64,000 nucleotides of DNA from Xanthomonas sp. CFBP 8443 (GCF_025666195.1 NZ_CP102592.1:62001-126000), one strand, 5' to 3'. Shown: positions 5,723 to 14,174, counted from the first letter of the stretch. Notes: generated from the letters alone by a model not told the origin. Program-made: numbers and translations.

Positions 5723-7912
5723 TTGTTGATTCAGCACTCGACTCGCGCGTGGATGCCGCAGCGCACCGCGCTCTCGCTGGGCCTGCTGCTCGCGGCGTTC
5801 GGCGCGCAGGCGCAGGAGGCCGGGCAGGCGGATCCCGACACGGCGGCGCAGGCCACCGACCAGCGCGATCACCCCGCGGACGCAGACGTCCGGCAACTGG
5901 ATGCGTTGCTGGTACACGGCGAACGTCCCAGCCTGCAACTCGACCAGACCGCGGTCGCCGGCGCATTGGGCGCGAAGCGGCTGCTCGACACGCCGTTCTC
6001 GGTGACGGTGGTCGGCCAGGACGAGATCGCCAAGCGCCAGGCCACCACGCTGGGGCAGGTCTTCATCAACGATCCGGCGGTATTCGCCGCCGAACCGTCG
6101 GCCAGCACCAACTGGTGGGGTACGCAGATCCGCGGCATCGGGGTGCAGAACCATTACGTCGATGGCGTGCCGATGCTGATGGAGTGGGGCGGGCAGTTCC
6201 CGCTGGAGGCCGTGGAGTCGGTGCAGGCGCTGAAGGGCCTGGGCGGCTTCATGTACGGGTTCGGTTCGCCGGGCGGCATCATCAGCTACCGGACCAAGCG
6301 CCCCACCGATGCGCCGCTGCTGGCGACCACGGTGGGCTATCGCAACGACAGCGTGTTTTCCGCGCGGGTCGATGCGGGCGGGCGGCTGGACGGCCCGCAG
6401 TCCCTGGGTTACCGGCTCAATGCCGCGGTCGAGAACGGCGATGCCTACAACGGCGCCGGCATCGACCGGAAGATGGTGTCCCTGGCGGTCGACCACCCGA
6501 TCGGCGAGCGGCTGACCTGGCACGCGGAACTCGTCCACGAAGACAACACGCTCAAGCACGAGCCGCTGTACTTCTATTGGGACGCCTACCAGGGCGAGCG
6601 CCTTCCGGACCCCACCTATGCGTACCAGAATTTCAGGGTGGGCAACTCGTCGTACACCTCCCGCACGCTGCACGCCACGACCGGCCTGAAATGGCGCATC
6701 AACGACGCGTGGGATGCAGACCTGACGGTGGGGAAGAGCCGCAGGGAGCACGAATCGGACAAGATGTTCGCCAACCTGCTGAACGACGCCGGCGACTATG
6801 CGGGGTACGTGTACGACTTCGCGGCCGTGCTGCGCAGCAGCGTCGTCCAGCTCGTCGTCACCGGCAACGTCGCGACCGGCCCCGTCGAGCACGAGCTGGT
6901 GTTCGGCGCGTCCCAGCAGCGCACCTGGGACCAGTGGAGCAACGCGTTCTATTACAGCCACGATTTCGACGGGAACCTGTACCAGCGCCAGCGCTTCCTG
7001 TCGGCGCATACGCCGGACTACCGTCTGGCGCCGGTCAGCTCGGACCTGCGGCAGAAGGCGCTGTTCGTCAGTGACACGCTGCACTTCGGCGAACGGTGGC
7101 AAGCCATCCTCGGCGCGCGCCACGTGGACTACGAACAGCGCGACCTGGACGGCGACCCGGACGTGGACAGCCGCTACACCACCTCCGTGGTGACGCCGAC
7201 GGTGGCGCTGATCTACAAGCCGGTCGATGCGCTGTCGCTCTACGGCAGCTATGTGGAGTCGTTGGAGCCGGGCACACGGGTCGGCACCGATGCCACGCCC
7301 GCGTACGCCAACGCCGGCGAGATCCTCGATCCGACCACCAGCAAGCAGTACGAAGTCGGCGCCAAGTACCAGACGGGGAAGATCGGCCTGACCGCCGCGG
7401 CGTTCCGGGTGGAACGTGCGGCGCAGATCGATCAGCTGCGCGACGGCCTGCGCTATCTGACCCAGGACGGCATGACCCTGTACCGGGGGCTGGAACTCAG
7501 CGGCAGCCTGGCCGTCACCAACCGCCTCGACCTGGGCCTGGGCGGCCTGTGGCTGGACGCGAGCCTGGAGGATCTTTCCCCGGGCAACGCGGCACTGCAG
7601 GGCAATCGTCCTGCCGGCTCCTCGCGCCGCCAGCTGCTGGCCAACGCCGAGTACCGACCCGCCGCCGTGAACGGCCTGAGCCTGCATGGCAACGTCCGCT
7701 ATTCCGGCGATGCCTACTACGAAGACCAGAACCGCATCCTGATCCCCGGCCACACCGTGGCGAACGCTGGCTTCCAGTACGCCATGACGCTCGCCGGGCG
7801 TGCCGCGGTGGTGACCGGGAACATCAACAACCTGTTCAACCGCAAGTATTGGAACCTCAACACCATGGGCGAGGAAATCAACGGCTCATTGGATCTGCGT
7901 ATCGAGTGGTGA
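5723..7912 (+). CDS. TonB-dependent siderophore-type outer-membrane receptor
   Basis: The protein has 729 residues from a TTG start, or 719 from the ATG at 5753, which begins directly at the signal (MPQRTALSLGLLLAAFGAQA) and is equally likely. The plug domain is at about residues 60-200 (LLDTPFSVTVVGQDEI, QIRGIGVQNHYVDGVP, GGFMYGFGSPGGIISY). The rest is a beta-barrel that ends in an aromatic terminus (DLRIEW). The family imports ferric siderophores or other scarce ligands across the outer membrane using TonB-ExbBD energy. The Fur-like site just upstream supports iron regulation. The ligand is unknown, and no siderophore biosynthesis or FecIR-type genes are adjacent. Confidence 0.85.
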   Translation: MLIQHSTRAWMPQRTALSLGLLLAAFGAQAQEAGQADPDTAAQATDQRDHPADADVRQLDALLVHGERPSLQLDQTAVAGALGAKRLLDTPFSVTVVGQDEIAKRQATTLGQVFINDPAVFAAEPSASTNWWGTQIRGIGVQNHYVDGVPMLMEWGGQFPLEAVESVQALKGLGGFMYGFGSPGGIISYRTKRPTDAPLLATTVGYRNDSVFSARVDAGGRLDGPQSLGYRLNAAVENGDAYNGAGIDRKMVSLAVDHPIGERLTWHAELVHEDNTLKHEPLYFYWDAYQGERLPDPTYAYQNFRVGNSSYTSRTLHATTGLKWRINDAWDADLTVGKSRREHESDKMFANLLNDAGDYAGYVYDFAAVLRSSVVQLVVTGNVATGPVEHELVFGASQQRTWDQWSNAFYYSHDFDGNLYQRQRFLSAHTPDYRLAPVSSDLRQKALFVSDTLHFGERWQAILGARHVDYEQRDLDGDPDVDSRYTTSVVTPTVALIYKPVDALSLYGSYVESLEPGTRVGTDATPAYANAGEILDPTTSKQYEVGAKYQTGKIGLTAAAFRVERAAQIDQLRDGLRYLTQDGMTLYRGLELSGSLAVTNRLDLGLGGLWLDASLEDLSPGNAALQGNRPAGSSRRQLLANAEYRPAAVNGLSLHGNVRYSGDAYYEDQNRILIPGHTVANAGFQYAMTLAGRAAVVTGNINNLFNRKYWNLNTMGEEINGSLDLRIEW

Positions 7913-7924
7913 GCGTGAGTTTGG

Positions 7925-7988
7925 AACATGGGGCAGGAGCGCACTTTTCTCTGTGCCCGGCGCCTTGAAGCTGCGCTCCGATTCCAGT
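7925..7988. repeat. Diverged GGGGTCAGAGTGCAC-type inverted repeat
   Basis: GGGGCAGGAGCGCACTT on the left and GCTGCGCTCCGATTCC on the right can pair imperfectly. It follows the receptor stop and may act as a terminator. Confidence 0.4.
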
Positions 7989-8036
7989 TCCTACACACTG
8001 CGTTGGCAAAGGCCAGGTACGCCCAGGCCTTGGGCT

Positions 8037-8080
8037 GATTGACGGCAGTCAACGGCTCGGCGACGATCGTTGTACGCCGC
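8037..8080 (+). promoter_or_regulatory. Shared promoter module, copy 2
   Basis: TTGACG (8039-8044), 17 bases, GACGAT (8062-8067), then CGT. The following ATG is 43 bases after the -10. Spacer and downstream bases are shared with the copies at 4866 and 14424. Confidence 0.6.
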
Positions 8081-8110
8081 GTCGAGGCGGTCCACCAGTG
8101 GTTCGTCCCC

Positions 8111-8551
8111 ATGCCCCGATACCTCGCTTGTCTGCTGCCTTTGCTGCTCGCGGCAACGACTAACGCGGATGCCCAGTGCCTGCCCGGCCAGCCATCGGTG
8201 GTCCGGCTCACCGGCGTACTCGAGCGGGTCACGTTCGCAGGCCCGCCCAACTACGAAAGCATCCAGGACGGCGACGAGGCCGAGACCTACTTCGTCCTGC
8301 GGCTGCCGGCGCAGGTATGCGTACGCGATGCCGACCAAGGCGTGGTCTCCGCGGACCGCCTGCAACTGCTGCTGGAGCCGGGGCAGTACGCGCTGTTCCG
8401 CCCCCGGCTCGGCACACGCATCACGCTGCCGGGCGAACTGTGGCCGGCCGAAAGCGGGCACCACCACACACCGCTGATGTTCACGCCGGTACCGGACAAG
8501 GCGGGTGCCAACGATGCGCCCACCCCGGCGCCACCTCGGGGCGCGGGTTGA
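8111..8551 (+). CDS. DUF4431-family secreted protein
   Basis: The protein has 146 residues. The ATG at 8111 gives a signal peptide (MPRYLACLLPLLLAATTNADA); the frame is open further upstream only across the promoter module. The mature part has the DUF4431 pattern: VRLTGVLERVTFAGPPNYES, an acidic GDEAE, LRLPAQVCV, LQLLL and a histidine-rich GHHHTPLMF near residue 118. Function is unknown. The likely location is the periplasm or outside. It has a distant paralogue at 18086-18511. The run of histidines might bind metal, but that is only a guess. Confidence 0.65.
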   Translation: MPRYLACLLPLLLAATTNADAQCLPGQPSVVRLTGVLERVTFAGPPNYESIQDGDEAETYFVLRLPAQVCVRDADQGVVSADRLQLLLEPGQYALFRPRLGTRITLPGELWPAESGHHHTPLMFTPVPDKAGANDAPTPAPPRGAG

Positions 8552-8568
8552 CGCGGAGATAGGCCCAG

Positions 8569-8865
8569 ATGAGCAACGCCGCCTCAAGGAAGAGCGACTT
8601 GAACTTCGCCGTGTTCCTGATGGGAGAAAACGTCCTCGTCGCCGGATGTCCGGAGCTCCAGGGCTTCTTCATCACCAAGAGGATCGAAGCATCCGGTGAG
8701 GAGGCAGCGGCTGCACAGGCCGTCTCGGCAATCGAGGTCGGCCCCCGGTGGGGCCTGGCGGCTTCCGTGGCGCCCACCATTACCGTCAAGGTCGTTCACC
8801 AGCTTGACGCGTCGATCCGTATGAAAGACAGGGACTATCTGTTCTTTCCCATGGAGGACGCATGA
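8569..8865 (+). CDS. Hypothetical protein, 98 residues
   Basis: It starts 17 bases after the DUF4431 gene, with GGAGATAGG upstream as a ribosome-binding site, and is probably in the same transcript. The product is soluble and has no signal peptide. An alternating hydrophobic pattern (NFAVFLMGENVLVAG, VAPTITVKVVHQL) suggests a small beta-rich fold. No family is recognised. Confidence 0.5.
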   Translation: MSNAASRKSDLNFAVFLMGENVLVAGCPELQGFFITKRIEASGEEAAAAQAVSAIEVGPRWGLAASVAPTITVKVVHQLDASIRMKDRDYLFFPMEDA

Positions 8866-8889
8866 GCGGGTGGTGCGTCTGCGGCCGCG

Positions 8890-8951
8890 GTCCTAAGAAT
8901 GCATTCGCGCCGCCGCCGCTTCGCCCCGCGACGTCGCTCAGGCGCTAAGCG
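8890..8951 (+). other. Degenerate attC-like site
   Basis: The left end is TCCTAAGAATGCATTCG and the right end is CTCAGGCGCTAAGC, around CGCCGCCGCTTCGC. Order, spacing (about 61 bases) and loop (CTTCG) match the intact attC at 364-423. It lies just before the ATG of the next gene, as in the cassette array. Confidence 0.5.
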
Positions 8952-8952
8952 C

Positions 8953-9417
8953 ATGGGAACGACCGAACGTCGACGCACGTCGCGCAGTGCCGTCATCGCA
9001 GTCGCGGTCCTGGTAATGGTCGTCGCAACCATCCTTCGCCCGACATGGCCGCAAGACGTGTGGTTCGCCGCCACAACCAAAGAGGTACCGTTCGCGTTCG
9101 CATCCCTCGGCGTGTGCGAGGAGCGAGACCCCTATCAACCGGATACGATGGCGCTCAGCAGCGACAGGCGCTCCATTCAGGTCTTTGCCTCGCTCAACTG
9201 TGCAGATACACCCGGCCACCCGAGCGTCAGCCAACGGGCGAACACGCTCTTTCTCCGGACCAGGCCGGTCCCTATCGACCCCGACGCAGGCCTCGCTGCG
9301 TCGTGCTATTGCAGCAACAAGATCACGTTCGCACTGAGATCGCCAGTTCGACCCGGCCAACAGGTGATTTTCCTCAGTGGCAACTCCGAGGAGGCCAGGC
9401 TGATTGTTCCCAAGTAG
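8953..9417 (+). CDS. Hypothetical membrane-anchored or exported protein
   Basis: The ATG at 8953 gives 154 residues; a start at 8899 would lie inside the attC-like site. After a basic head (TERRRTSR) there is one N-terminal membrane segment (AVIAVAVLVMVVATIL). The remaining roughly 125 residues, presumably periplasmic, contain four cysteines (including CYC near residue 117). No family is recognised. The next gene is preceded by another attC-like sequence, so this may be a decayed cassette. Confidence 0.55.
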   Translation: MGTTERRRTSRSAVIAVAVLVMVVATILRPTWPQDVWFAATTKEVPFAFASLGVCEERDPYQPDTMALSSDRRSIQVFASLNCADTPGHPSVSQRANTLFLRTRPVPIDPDAGLAASCYCSNKITFALRSPVRPGQQVIFLSGNSEEARLIVPK

Positions 9418-9514
9418 CCCGTTGGTCTACAGTCGATGCCATCCATACCAGCCAAGAACGCGCGGACGCAACGTGCAACGTGCAAATGCATCGGAATGGC
9501 CCGTTGGGCGGCCA

Positions 9515-9575
9515 TCCGACTTTTCCATTCAAGCCACGCCGCTTCGCGGGGGCAGGATTCAGACACCAGGCATCG
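9515..9575 (+). other. Degenerate attC-like site before the Imm10 gene
   Basis: CATTCAAGCCACGCCGCTTCG and then GGATTCAGACACCAGGC align with the inner arms and right side of the attC at 364-423. The right box has lost GTTAGG. The left box is not clear. Confidence 0.4.
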
Positions 9576-9577
9576 GA

Positions 9578-9976
9578 ATGGCGTCATTCGAGTTCGAAGC
9601 AAGAAGCGTAGTGGTGGATCACCCTGACGGCGAGTGCCATCTGGCCGGTTTCGCTGACCGCGCGTTCGATTCCACAACCTATCTCCTGCTCCAGCGTGCG
9701 TTGGCGTTCGACGAGCGGGATGTGGTCCTTGGCATGGATACCTATCACGTCGAGTGGTGCGGCCAGGAGACTTCAGGCTATGGCGGTATCTCGCAGTTCC
9801 TGCTGCGGCCCGGTCATGCGCAGATTGCGTTTGCTCCAAACGCGCCAGCGGCACTGGCCGGCATAGAGCTTCTCACCATATCCTTCCGGTTGACGTCTTC
9901 GGAGCACCTGGCGTTGCGGGAAGCCCTTGGCCACATCTTCGAGGGCAGCGGCTGCCTCGTGGTGGCCGACTCCTGA
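9578..9976 (+). CDS. Imm10-family immunity protein (orphan)
   Basis: The protein has 132 residues. The start at 9578 gives MASFEFEARSVVVDHPDG. The sequence follows the Imm10 pattern: HLAGFADRAFDSTTYLLLQR, DERDVVLGMDTYHVEW, SGYGGISQFLL, then a C-terminal strand/helix pair. Imm10 proteins neutralise polymorphic toxins delivered by contact-dependent or secretion systems. No toxin gene is adjacent, so this is an orphan immunity gene. Its position directly after an attC-like sequence suggests arrival as a cassette. The target toxin is unknown. Confidence 0.7.
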   Translation: MASFEFEARSVVVDHPDGECHLAGFADRAFDSTTYLLLQRALAFDERDVVLGMDTYHVEWCGQETSGYGGISQFLLRPGHAQIAFAPNAPAALAGIELLTISFRLTSSEHLALREALGHIFEGSGCLVVADS

Positions 9977-10026
9977 CATGCACTCTCACCGAACCGCTTC
10001 GCGGGTGGGGCCGGTTCAACGGTTGG
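9971..10026 (+). other. Degenerate attC-like site
   Basis: TCCTGACATGCACTC, ACCGCTTCGCGGGT and GGTTCAACGGTTGGC follow the attC order. Base pairing of the outer boxes is poor. It separates the Imm10 gene from the next exported-protein gene. Confidence 0.35.
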
Positions 10027-10043
10027 CGGCCATGGAGGCCTCG

Positions 10044-10400
10044 ATGCGATTTGTCTTTGCCACTGCACTGTTCTTCGCCGCATCCTCGGCCTCGGCCAGC
10101 AGCACCATGTGCATGTTCTACGCGCCGCCCGGCGCGCCCGTGCCCGATCTGGAGTTCCTGGGGTACGACCAGCTTGGCGGGATGCTGGTTCCCGGCAACG
10201 GCGGACCCCGCAGTCTGCCTGCGGGCTCGTACAAGGTCGCGAAACTGGATCAGCACGCTCCGCGTATCGATCTCGTCTACACCAATCCAGATGACCCCAC
10301 GCTCCCACCGAGCTTCACGCTCAAGGGCTCAGCTGCGAACACGGTGCTGACCGTGCGCGGCAAGACATACCGGGGCAAGCTGGAATGCGGTCAATGGTGA
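10044..10400 (+). CDS. Hypothetical secreted protein, 118 residues
   Basis: The ATG at 10044 has GGAGG five bases upstream and begins a signal peptide (MRFVFATALFFAASSASA); an ATG 12 bases earlier is less likely. The mature protein is about 100 residues with cysteines near both ends (CMFY, KLECGQW), rich in proline and glycine, and probably a small disulfide-bonded beta protein. No family is recognised. Confidence 0.55.
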   Translation: MRFVFATALFFAASSASASSTMCMFYAPPGAPVPDLEFLGYDQLGGMLVPGNGGPRSLPAGSYKVAKLDQHAPRIDLVYTNPDDPTLPPSFTLKGSAANTVLTVRGKTYRGKLECGQW

Positions 10401-10530
10401 CGTCGCGGACGCGGACTACTCGTCCAGCCTGGCGCGGCAGAAGTGGTGTCAGAGTACAATTTTCTCTGGCTACTCGAAGAGCGTCCAGAGTGGCGACGCA
10501 CCCAATCTGGCCGTTGGGGATCTCGGCCAC

Positions 10531-10785
10531 ATGGAGTGCTGGGATGACATGATGCAAATCGCACGGCTCATCTTGGTCACGCTCATCTGCTGGAGCCTTG
10601 TATGGTTCCTGTGCCGAGAGATCTATTCTGGCGTCAGGTCCGGAGAGATTGCTCATTCTCCGTATCGTCGGCGCTGTCGACGGAACAGTAATCCCATCGG
10701 CTTTTGGCTGCTTGTACTATTGTTCGCTTGCTTCGCCTCAATAGCGATATATGCGTGGTGGTGCGCGATCATTCAGTCGCTCTAG
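10531..10785 (+). CDS. Small membrane protein, 84 residues
   Basis: Two hydrophobic segments (ARLILVTLICWSLVWFL and PIGFWLLVLLFACFASIAIY) are separated by a basic loop (YRRRCRRNSN). The start could be any of three nearby ATG codons (10531, 10549, 10552). A diverged GTGTCAGAGTACAA repeat half lies just upstream at 10443. No family is recognised. Confidence 0.5.
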   Translation: MECWDDMMQIARLILVTLICWSLVWFLCREIYSGVRSGEIAHSPYRRRCRRNSNPIGFWLLVLLFACFASIAIYAWWCAIIQSL

Positions 10786-10792
10786 AGAGTAT

Positions 10793-10863
10793 TGCGCCAA
10801 CGCATTCTATCGGTCTTCCCAGGCCCCCTTAGCGGCCAGTTCTATCCAACCGCTAGGCGGCCA
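10793..10863 (+). other. Degenerate attC-like site
   Basis: GCCAACGCATTC on the left and CCAACCGCTAGGCGG on the right resemble attC outer boxes (consensus GCCTAAC and GTTAGGC). The centre contains AGGCCCCCTTAGCGGCC. Spacing is about 65 bases and it lies between two unrelated small genes. Confidence 0.4.
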
Positions 10864-10886
10864 ACACTCCAGCAGGATCGCGATCC

Positions 10887-11405
10887 ATGCACGGTTCCAT
10901 TCTCGCTGTTGCCGTTATTGCCTTCATGCTGATGGCCGCGCCAGTCGTCGCACAAAACACGCCTCATCCGGCCATATCCCCAGAGTTCCGCGATGTCCGC
11001 TTGCCACCTCCACTGGACCGTGTACTTCGCGACTATGAGCGCGCATGGCGCGCAGGGGATGCGGCAGCGCTCGCCTCGCTCTTTGCAGACGACGGATTCG
11101 TGCTGCAAAGCAATCGTCTGCCCATCCGCGGTCGTCCGGCCATCCGGGCGGCCTATGCTAACCAAGGGGGCGGTTCATTGAGGCTACGTGCGTTCGCGTT
11201 TCATGCCGGAGACACGAGCGGCTACATCATCGGCGCGTACGGATATGGAAATTCTCCCAACGACACAGGAAAATTCACCCTAACTTTGCATCGTGATGCG
11301 CCCGACGGGCCGTGGTTGATCTTTTCCGACATGGACAGTTCAAATACGGCGCCGAAGCAGCAGAGCGCACCATCCGTCTCTTCCCCGGTACCATCCGAGG
11401 CGTGA
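10887..11405 (+). CDS. Secreted SnoaL-like/DUF4440 protein
   Basis: The protein has 172 residues with a signal peptide (MHGSILAVAVIAFMLMAAP, cleaved after VVA). Residues about 45-140 follow the NTF2/SnoaL-like DUF4440 pattern: VLRDYERAWRAGDAAALASLFADD, GRPAIRAAY, then strands ending in PWLIFSDMDSS. The fold makes a cone-shaped pocket and serves many roles, and no catalytic residues can be assigned here. The C-terminal tail is serine/proline-rich and probably disordered. Confidence 0.7.
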   Translation: MHGSILAVAVIAFMLMAAPVVAQNTPHPAISPEFRDVRLPPPLDRVLRDYERAWRAGDAAALASLFADDGFVLQSNRLPIRGRPAIRAAYANQGGGSLRLRAFAFHAGDTSGYIIGAYGYGNSPNDTGKFTLTLHRDAPDGPWLIFSDMDSSNTAPKQQSAPSVSSPVPSEA

Positions 11406-11464
11406 CAAGCTTCCAACCCGCCGCTGCATACGGCACGGCATGATCCACGGATAAGGACGCGCAC

Positions 11465-11914
11465 ATGATCCCGCTCCTCCTCTTGCTTCACTCCGCGGCA
11501 CAACACCCTCCCGCGCCGCCTGTGCAGCCTCAGGCGTTCTGCGCCAGGACCTCCCGTGAGCACTTGCCGGCACCCGTAGACGTGTCGTACACGGTCATCG
11601 GCAAGGAACCGCGGAGCGGCAGGTTGTATGCGGGTTCGTTGTCCGCGCGGTTCTTGCAGGGGCGCTACGTCTTGGTGCGCGAGGCCGATGGTGCCGCTGT
11701 CCCAGGCGAGGCCTGGGCGGTGCTGTGCGGACCGGACAAGGTACCGCTGCTGGAGGTCCGCTACGAGACGAAGCCGGTTGCCACGCATTTCTACTGCACC
11801 ATGAGCGTCAACTACGACAACTACTCGCTGGCCAGCTGCGGACCGACCTCCAATGCCTCTCAATCCGCCGTCGGGCTGGAGGCGTGGTATCCCGCGCCTT
11901 CAGGCGCGCCATGA
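11465..11914 (+). CDS. Hypothetical exported protein, 149 residues
   Basis: A short hydrophobic N-terminus (MIPLLLLLHSAAQ) suggests export. The body has four cysteines (CART, LCGP, YCTM, SCGP) that could pair in the periplasm, and an alternating beta pattern. It starts 59 bases after the DUF4440-like gene and may share its transcript. No family is recognised. Confidence 0.5.
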   Translation: MIPLLLLLHSAAQHPPAPPVQPQAFCARTSREHLPAPVDVSYTVIGKEPRSGRLYAGSLSARFLQGRYVLVREADGAAVPGEAWAVLCGPDKVPLLEVRYETKPVATHFYCTMSVNYDNYSLASCGPTSNASQSAVGLEAWYPAPSGAP

Positions 11915-11974
11915 GCTCCGAGCCACTGCGGTTGCCCGGATGGCCATGAGGCGGTCCGTCTTGTTGTGGCCCAA

Positions 11975-11994
11975 AGTGACACTGTAGTGTCACT
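11975..11994. promoter_or_regulatory. Perfect palindromic operator of the decayed toxin-antitoxin locus
   Basis: AGTGACACT and AGTGTCACT are exact reverse complements with a GT centre, and end two bases before the antitoxin ATG. Its position is that of the autoregulatory operator of Phd/YefM-type antitoxins. Confidence 0.65.
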
Positions 11995-11996
11995 CC

Positions 11997-12219
11997 ATGC
12001 GTACCGAACTCGTCACCACTCTCAAGCGCCAGGCGACCGACTGAGAGCGGCAGCCGCCCGCCGGAGTTGGGCCGTTCCCGCCACCGTCAGATCGTCGAGC
12101 CGCCCTGCCGCGTCTTCTACCGGTTCGATGGACACAAGGTGTTCGTCCTGCACGTCATGCGTTCGGAGCGCGTGCTACGCAAGGCGTGCCTTGCCTCCGC
12201 TGCCGGCAAGAAAAGGTGA
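11997..12219 (+). pseudogene. Decayed Phd/YefM antitoxin and ParE-type toxin pair
   Basis: The antitoxin begins normally (MRTELVTTLKRQATD) but meets a stop after 15 residues (12042-12044), and most of the gene is missing. Immediately after, frame 12061-12219 reads IVEPPCRVFYRFDGHKVFVLH and MRSERVLRK, the C-terminal half of a ParE/RelE-fold toxin, ending naturally at TGA 12217-12219. A deletion has therefore joined the antitoxin head to the toxin tail. The operator is perfectly preserved. Bases 12220-12473 hold no gene, only a GGTGCC/GGCACC palindrome at 12374-12389. Confidence 0.75.
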
Positions 12220-12473
12220 TTGCCGGCGAACTGCTCGGCTAAGCGCTCCTCGCGCGGTACACCAGTGCCGTCTGCCTGGCAGGGTTGGATGCGGCGGTGG
12301 CGTTTCATCCGCTCCATTACACAGCAGATGTGCGGGAAAACATGGGTGAGCGATCCACGTAGCGATGGCCGTTGGTGCCGTATGGCACCACGGTGGTGTC
12401 GGCGTTCGTGGCATCATCCGCCCCGGCGCCGCGTCGGCGGCGTCGCCCGATCTACATGACCTAAGGAGAGTTC

Positions 12474-12989
12474 ATGCGTCTCATCGCCGTCGCCATCTTG
12501 GCCCTTTTGCCCGCACTTGCCGCTGCGCAGCCGAAGGCGGATCAGATCACACGGGTACGCAGCGACGATGCGGAGATGAACCAGGCGATCGCGCAGGCGC
12601 AGGCGTCCCTGGATGACTTCCTCGCCCTGGCGCGCAATCCGCCCAGCGGCGCCGACACCTTCAAGCTCAAGGTGAAGTTTTCCGACGCGCACGGGGCCGA
12701 ACACATGTGGGTCATCCCGTTCCAGCAGAACGGGAAGGGGTTCAGTGGCGTGCTGGCGAACGAGCCGCAGACCGTGCGCAACGTGCAGTCGGGGCAGACG
12801 GTGCGCTTCGCGCGCGCGGGCATCAGCGACTGGGGCTATCAACGCGACGGCAAGCAATATGGCAGCTTCACCGTCTGCGTGATGCTCAAGCACATGTCGC
12901 CAGAGCAGGCCGCGGCGTACCGGTCGTACGGCTTCCAGTGCGACGGACACCGCCCAGGCAACCTGAAGCCGGTACGCGGCACGCGTTGA
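12474..12989 (+). CDS. DUF2314 (YegJ-like) secreted protein
   Basis: The protein has 171 residues, preceded by AAGGAGAG. The signal peptide MRLIAVAILALLPALAAA is followed by the DUF2314 pattern: DDAEMNQAIAQAQASLDDF, EHMWVIPF, GVLANEPQTVRNVQSGQ, ISDWGY and GSFTVCVMLKHM. The family is common in proteobacteria and of unknown function, and is thought to be periplasmic when a signal is present. It lies within the plus-strand run of small secreted genes. Confidence 0.75.
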   Translation: MRLIAVAILALLPALAAAQPKADQITRVRSDDAEMNQAIAQAQASLDDFLALARNPPSGADTFKLKVKFSDAHGAEHMWVIPFQQNGKGFSGVLANEPQTVRNVQSGQTVRFARAGISDWGYQRDGKQYGSFTVCVMLKHMSPEQAAAYRSYGFQCDGHRPGNLKPVRGTR

Positions 12990-13184
12990 TCCGGCCGCTG
13001 CGCATTGGTCTGCAGATATACCAGGGCAACGCTGACGCGATCCGGGCGTCGTTCCACTGGTCCGACAATCACGGCGGCCAGTTCCTGATCTGATCGTCGG
13101 CACAGGCAATCGGCTCACGGGATCGTGCGTTGGATGCACAATCCGGGTGACGTTCCCCATCGTTCGCCTTCCGGAGCCGCCGCA

Positions 13185-14174
13185 ATGAACGCTCGTTCCC
13201 GATGGATCATCGCGCTGGGCTGCCTGGCGTTCCCGTTCGCCGCGAACGCGACATTCTCGGTCGTGGCGTGCGCGCCGGACGGAACGTGCGGCGCCGCAGT
13301 GGCCACCAACAACCTGGCGGTCGGCGCGAGCGTCATCCATGCCAAGGCCGGCGTGGGGGCATTGGCGACCCAGTACGAAACCAATCCGACCTATGGCCCG
13401 CGCGGGCTTGAGCGGCTTGCCGCCGGCTCGGCACCTGCGGACGTGATGTCCGACCTGCTGGCGAACGACGGGAATTTCGACGGAACCACGACTGCCGCGC
13501 GCCAGGTCGGCATCGTGAGCGCCGCTGGTGAGTCGGCGACCTACACGGGCGAGGAAGCGGCAGCTTCGGCCTGGGCGGGCGCCCGCCATGGAAAGGGATA
13601 CGCGGTCCAGGGCAACGGCTTGGCATCGGCGCGCGTGTTGGCGGCGATGGAGACGGCATTCCTGTCGTGCCGCGCGACGTTGGCCAACTGCCTGATGTCG
13701 GCGCTGGAAGCGGGCGAGCAGGCGGGCGGCCAGACCACCGGCAGGCTGTCCGCCGCGTTGCTGGTGCGAACGCCGGGCGGCGGATGGGAAGACATCGACC
13801 TGCGTGTCGATGCCTCGGCATCCCCGGTGCCGGATCTGCGCCGGCTGCTGGACCGTTACTACGCGCACCAGGCGATGATCAAGGCCGAGCGCCTGGCCGG
13901 TCGGGGCAAGATCGCCGAGGCCAAGCTGGCGCTCGCCGAGGCGCTGCATCTGAGCTGGCACTGGGACCGCATCTGGCGCCGCGCCGCCCGGCTCTCGATG
14001 CGGCTCGGTGCGCTGGACGATGCCCTCGCCCAACTCGGTGTGTTCGCATCCGAGAATCCGGTCTGGGCGAGGATCGAACTGCAGGACCCGATCTACCGGC
14101 CGCTGCGCGACAACGCGCTGTTCAAAGCCTGGGCTGGCGAGCCGGGCGCTGACGCTGGCGCGAAACCGAAGTAA
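13185..14174 (+). CDS. Secreted DUF1028 protein with C-terminal helical repeat region
   Basis: The ATG at 13185 gives a signal peptide (MNARSRWIIALGCLAFPFAA, cleaved after ANA) and a 329-residue protein. The DUF1028 domain spans roughly residues 22-215: TFSVVACAPDGTCGAAVATN, QYETNPTYGPRGLERL, GIVSAAGESATYTG, YAVQGNGLAS. DUF1028 proteins have an Ntn-hydrolase-like fold with a nucleophile-like residue after signal removal, but the reaction is unknown. Residues about 225-310 form TPR-like helices (IAEAKLALAEALHLSWHWDR). Bases 12990-13184 hold nothing clear apart from a weak match to the shared promoter module near 13110. Confidence 0.75.
   Translation: MNARSRWIIALGCLAFPFAANATFSVVACAPDGTCGAAVATNNLAVGASVIHAKAGVGALATQYETNPTYGPRGLERLAAGSAPADVMSDLLANDGNFDGTTTAARQVGIVSAAGESATYTGEEAAASAWAGARHGKGYAVQGNGLASARVLAAMETAFLSCRATLANCLMSALEAGEQAGGQTTGRLSAALLVRTPGGGWEDIDLRVDASASPVPDLRRLLDRYYAHQAMIKAERLAGRGKIAEAKLALAEALHLSWHWDRIWRRAARLSMRLGALDDALAQLGVFASENPVWARIELQDPIYRPLRDNALFKAWAGEPGADAGAKPK

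Noticed and set aside
5309..7753. An 814-codon minus-strand open frame opposite the first receptor
   Set aside because: Composition is Val/Ala/Arg/Gln-rich shadow coding with no motif; the plus-strand receptor explains the region.
12374..12389. Palindrome GGTGCC-GTAT-GGCACC before the DUF2314 gene as an operator
   Set aside because: It is too short and GC-rich to distinguish from chance, and no related regulator is nearby.
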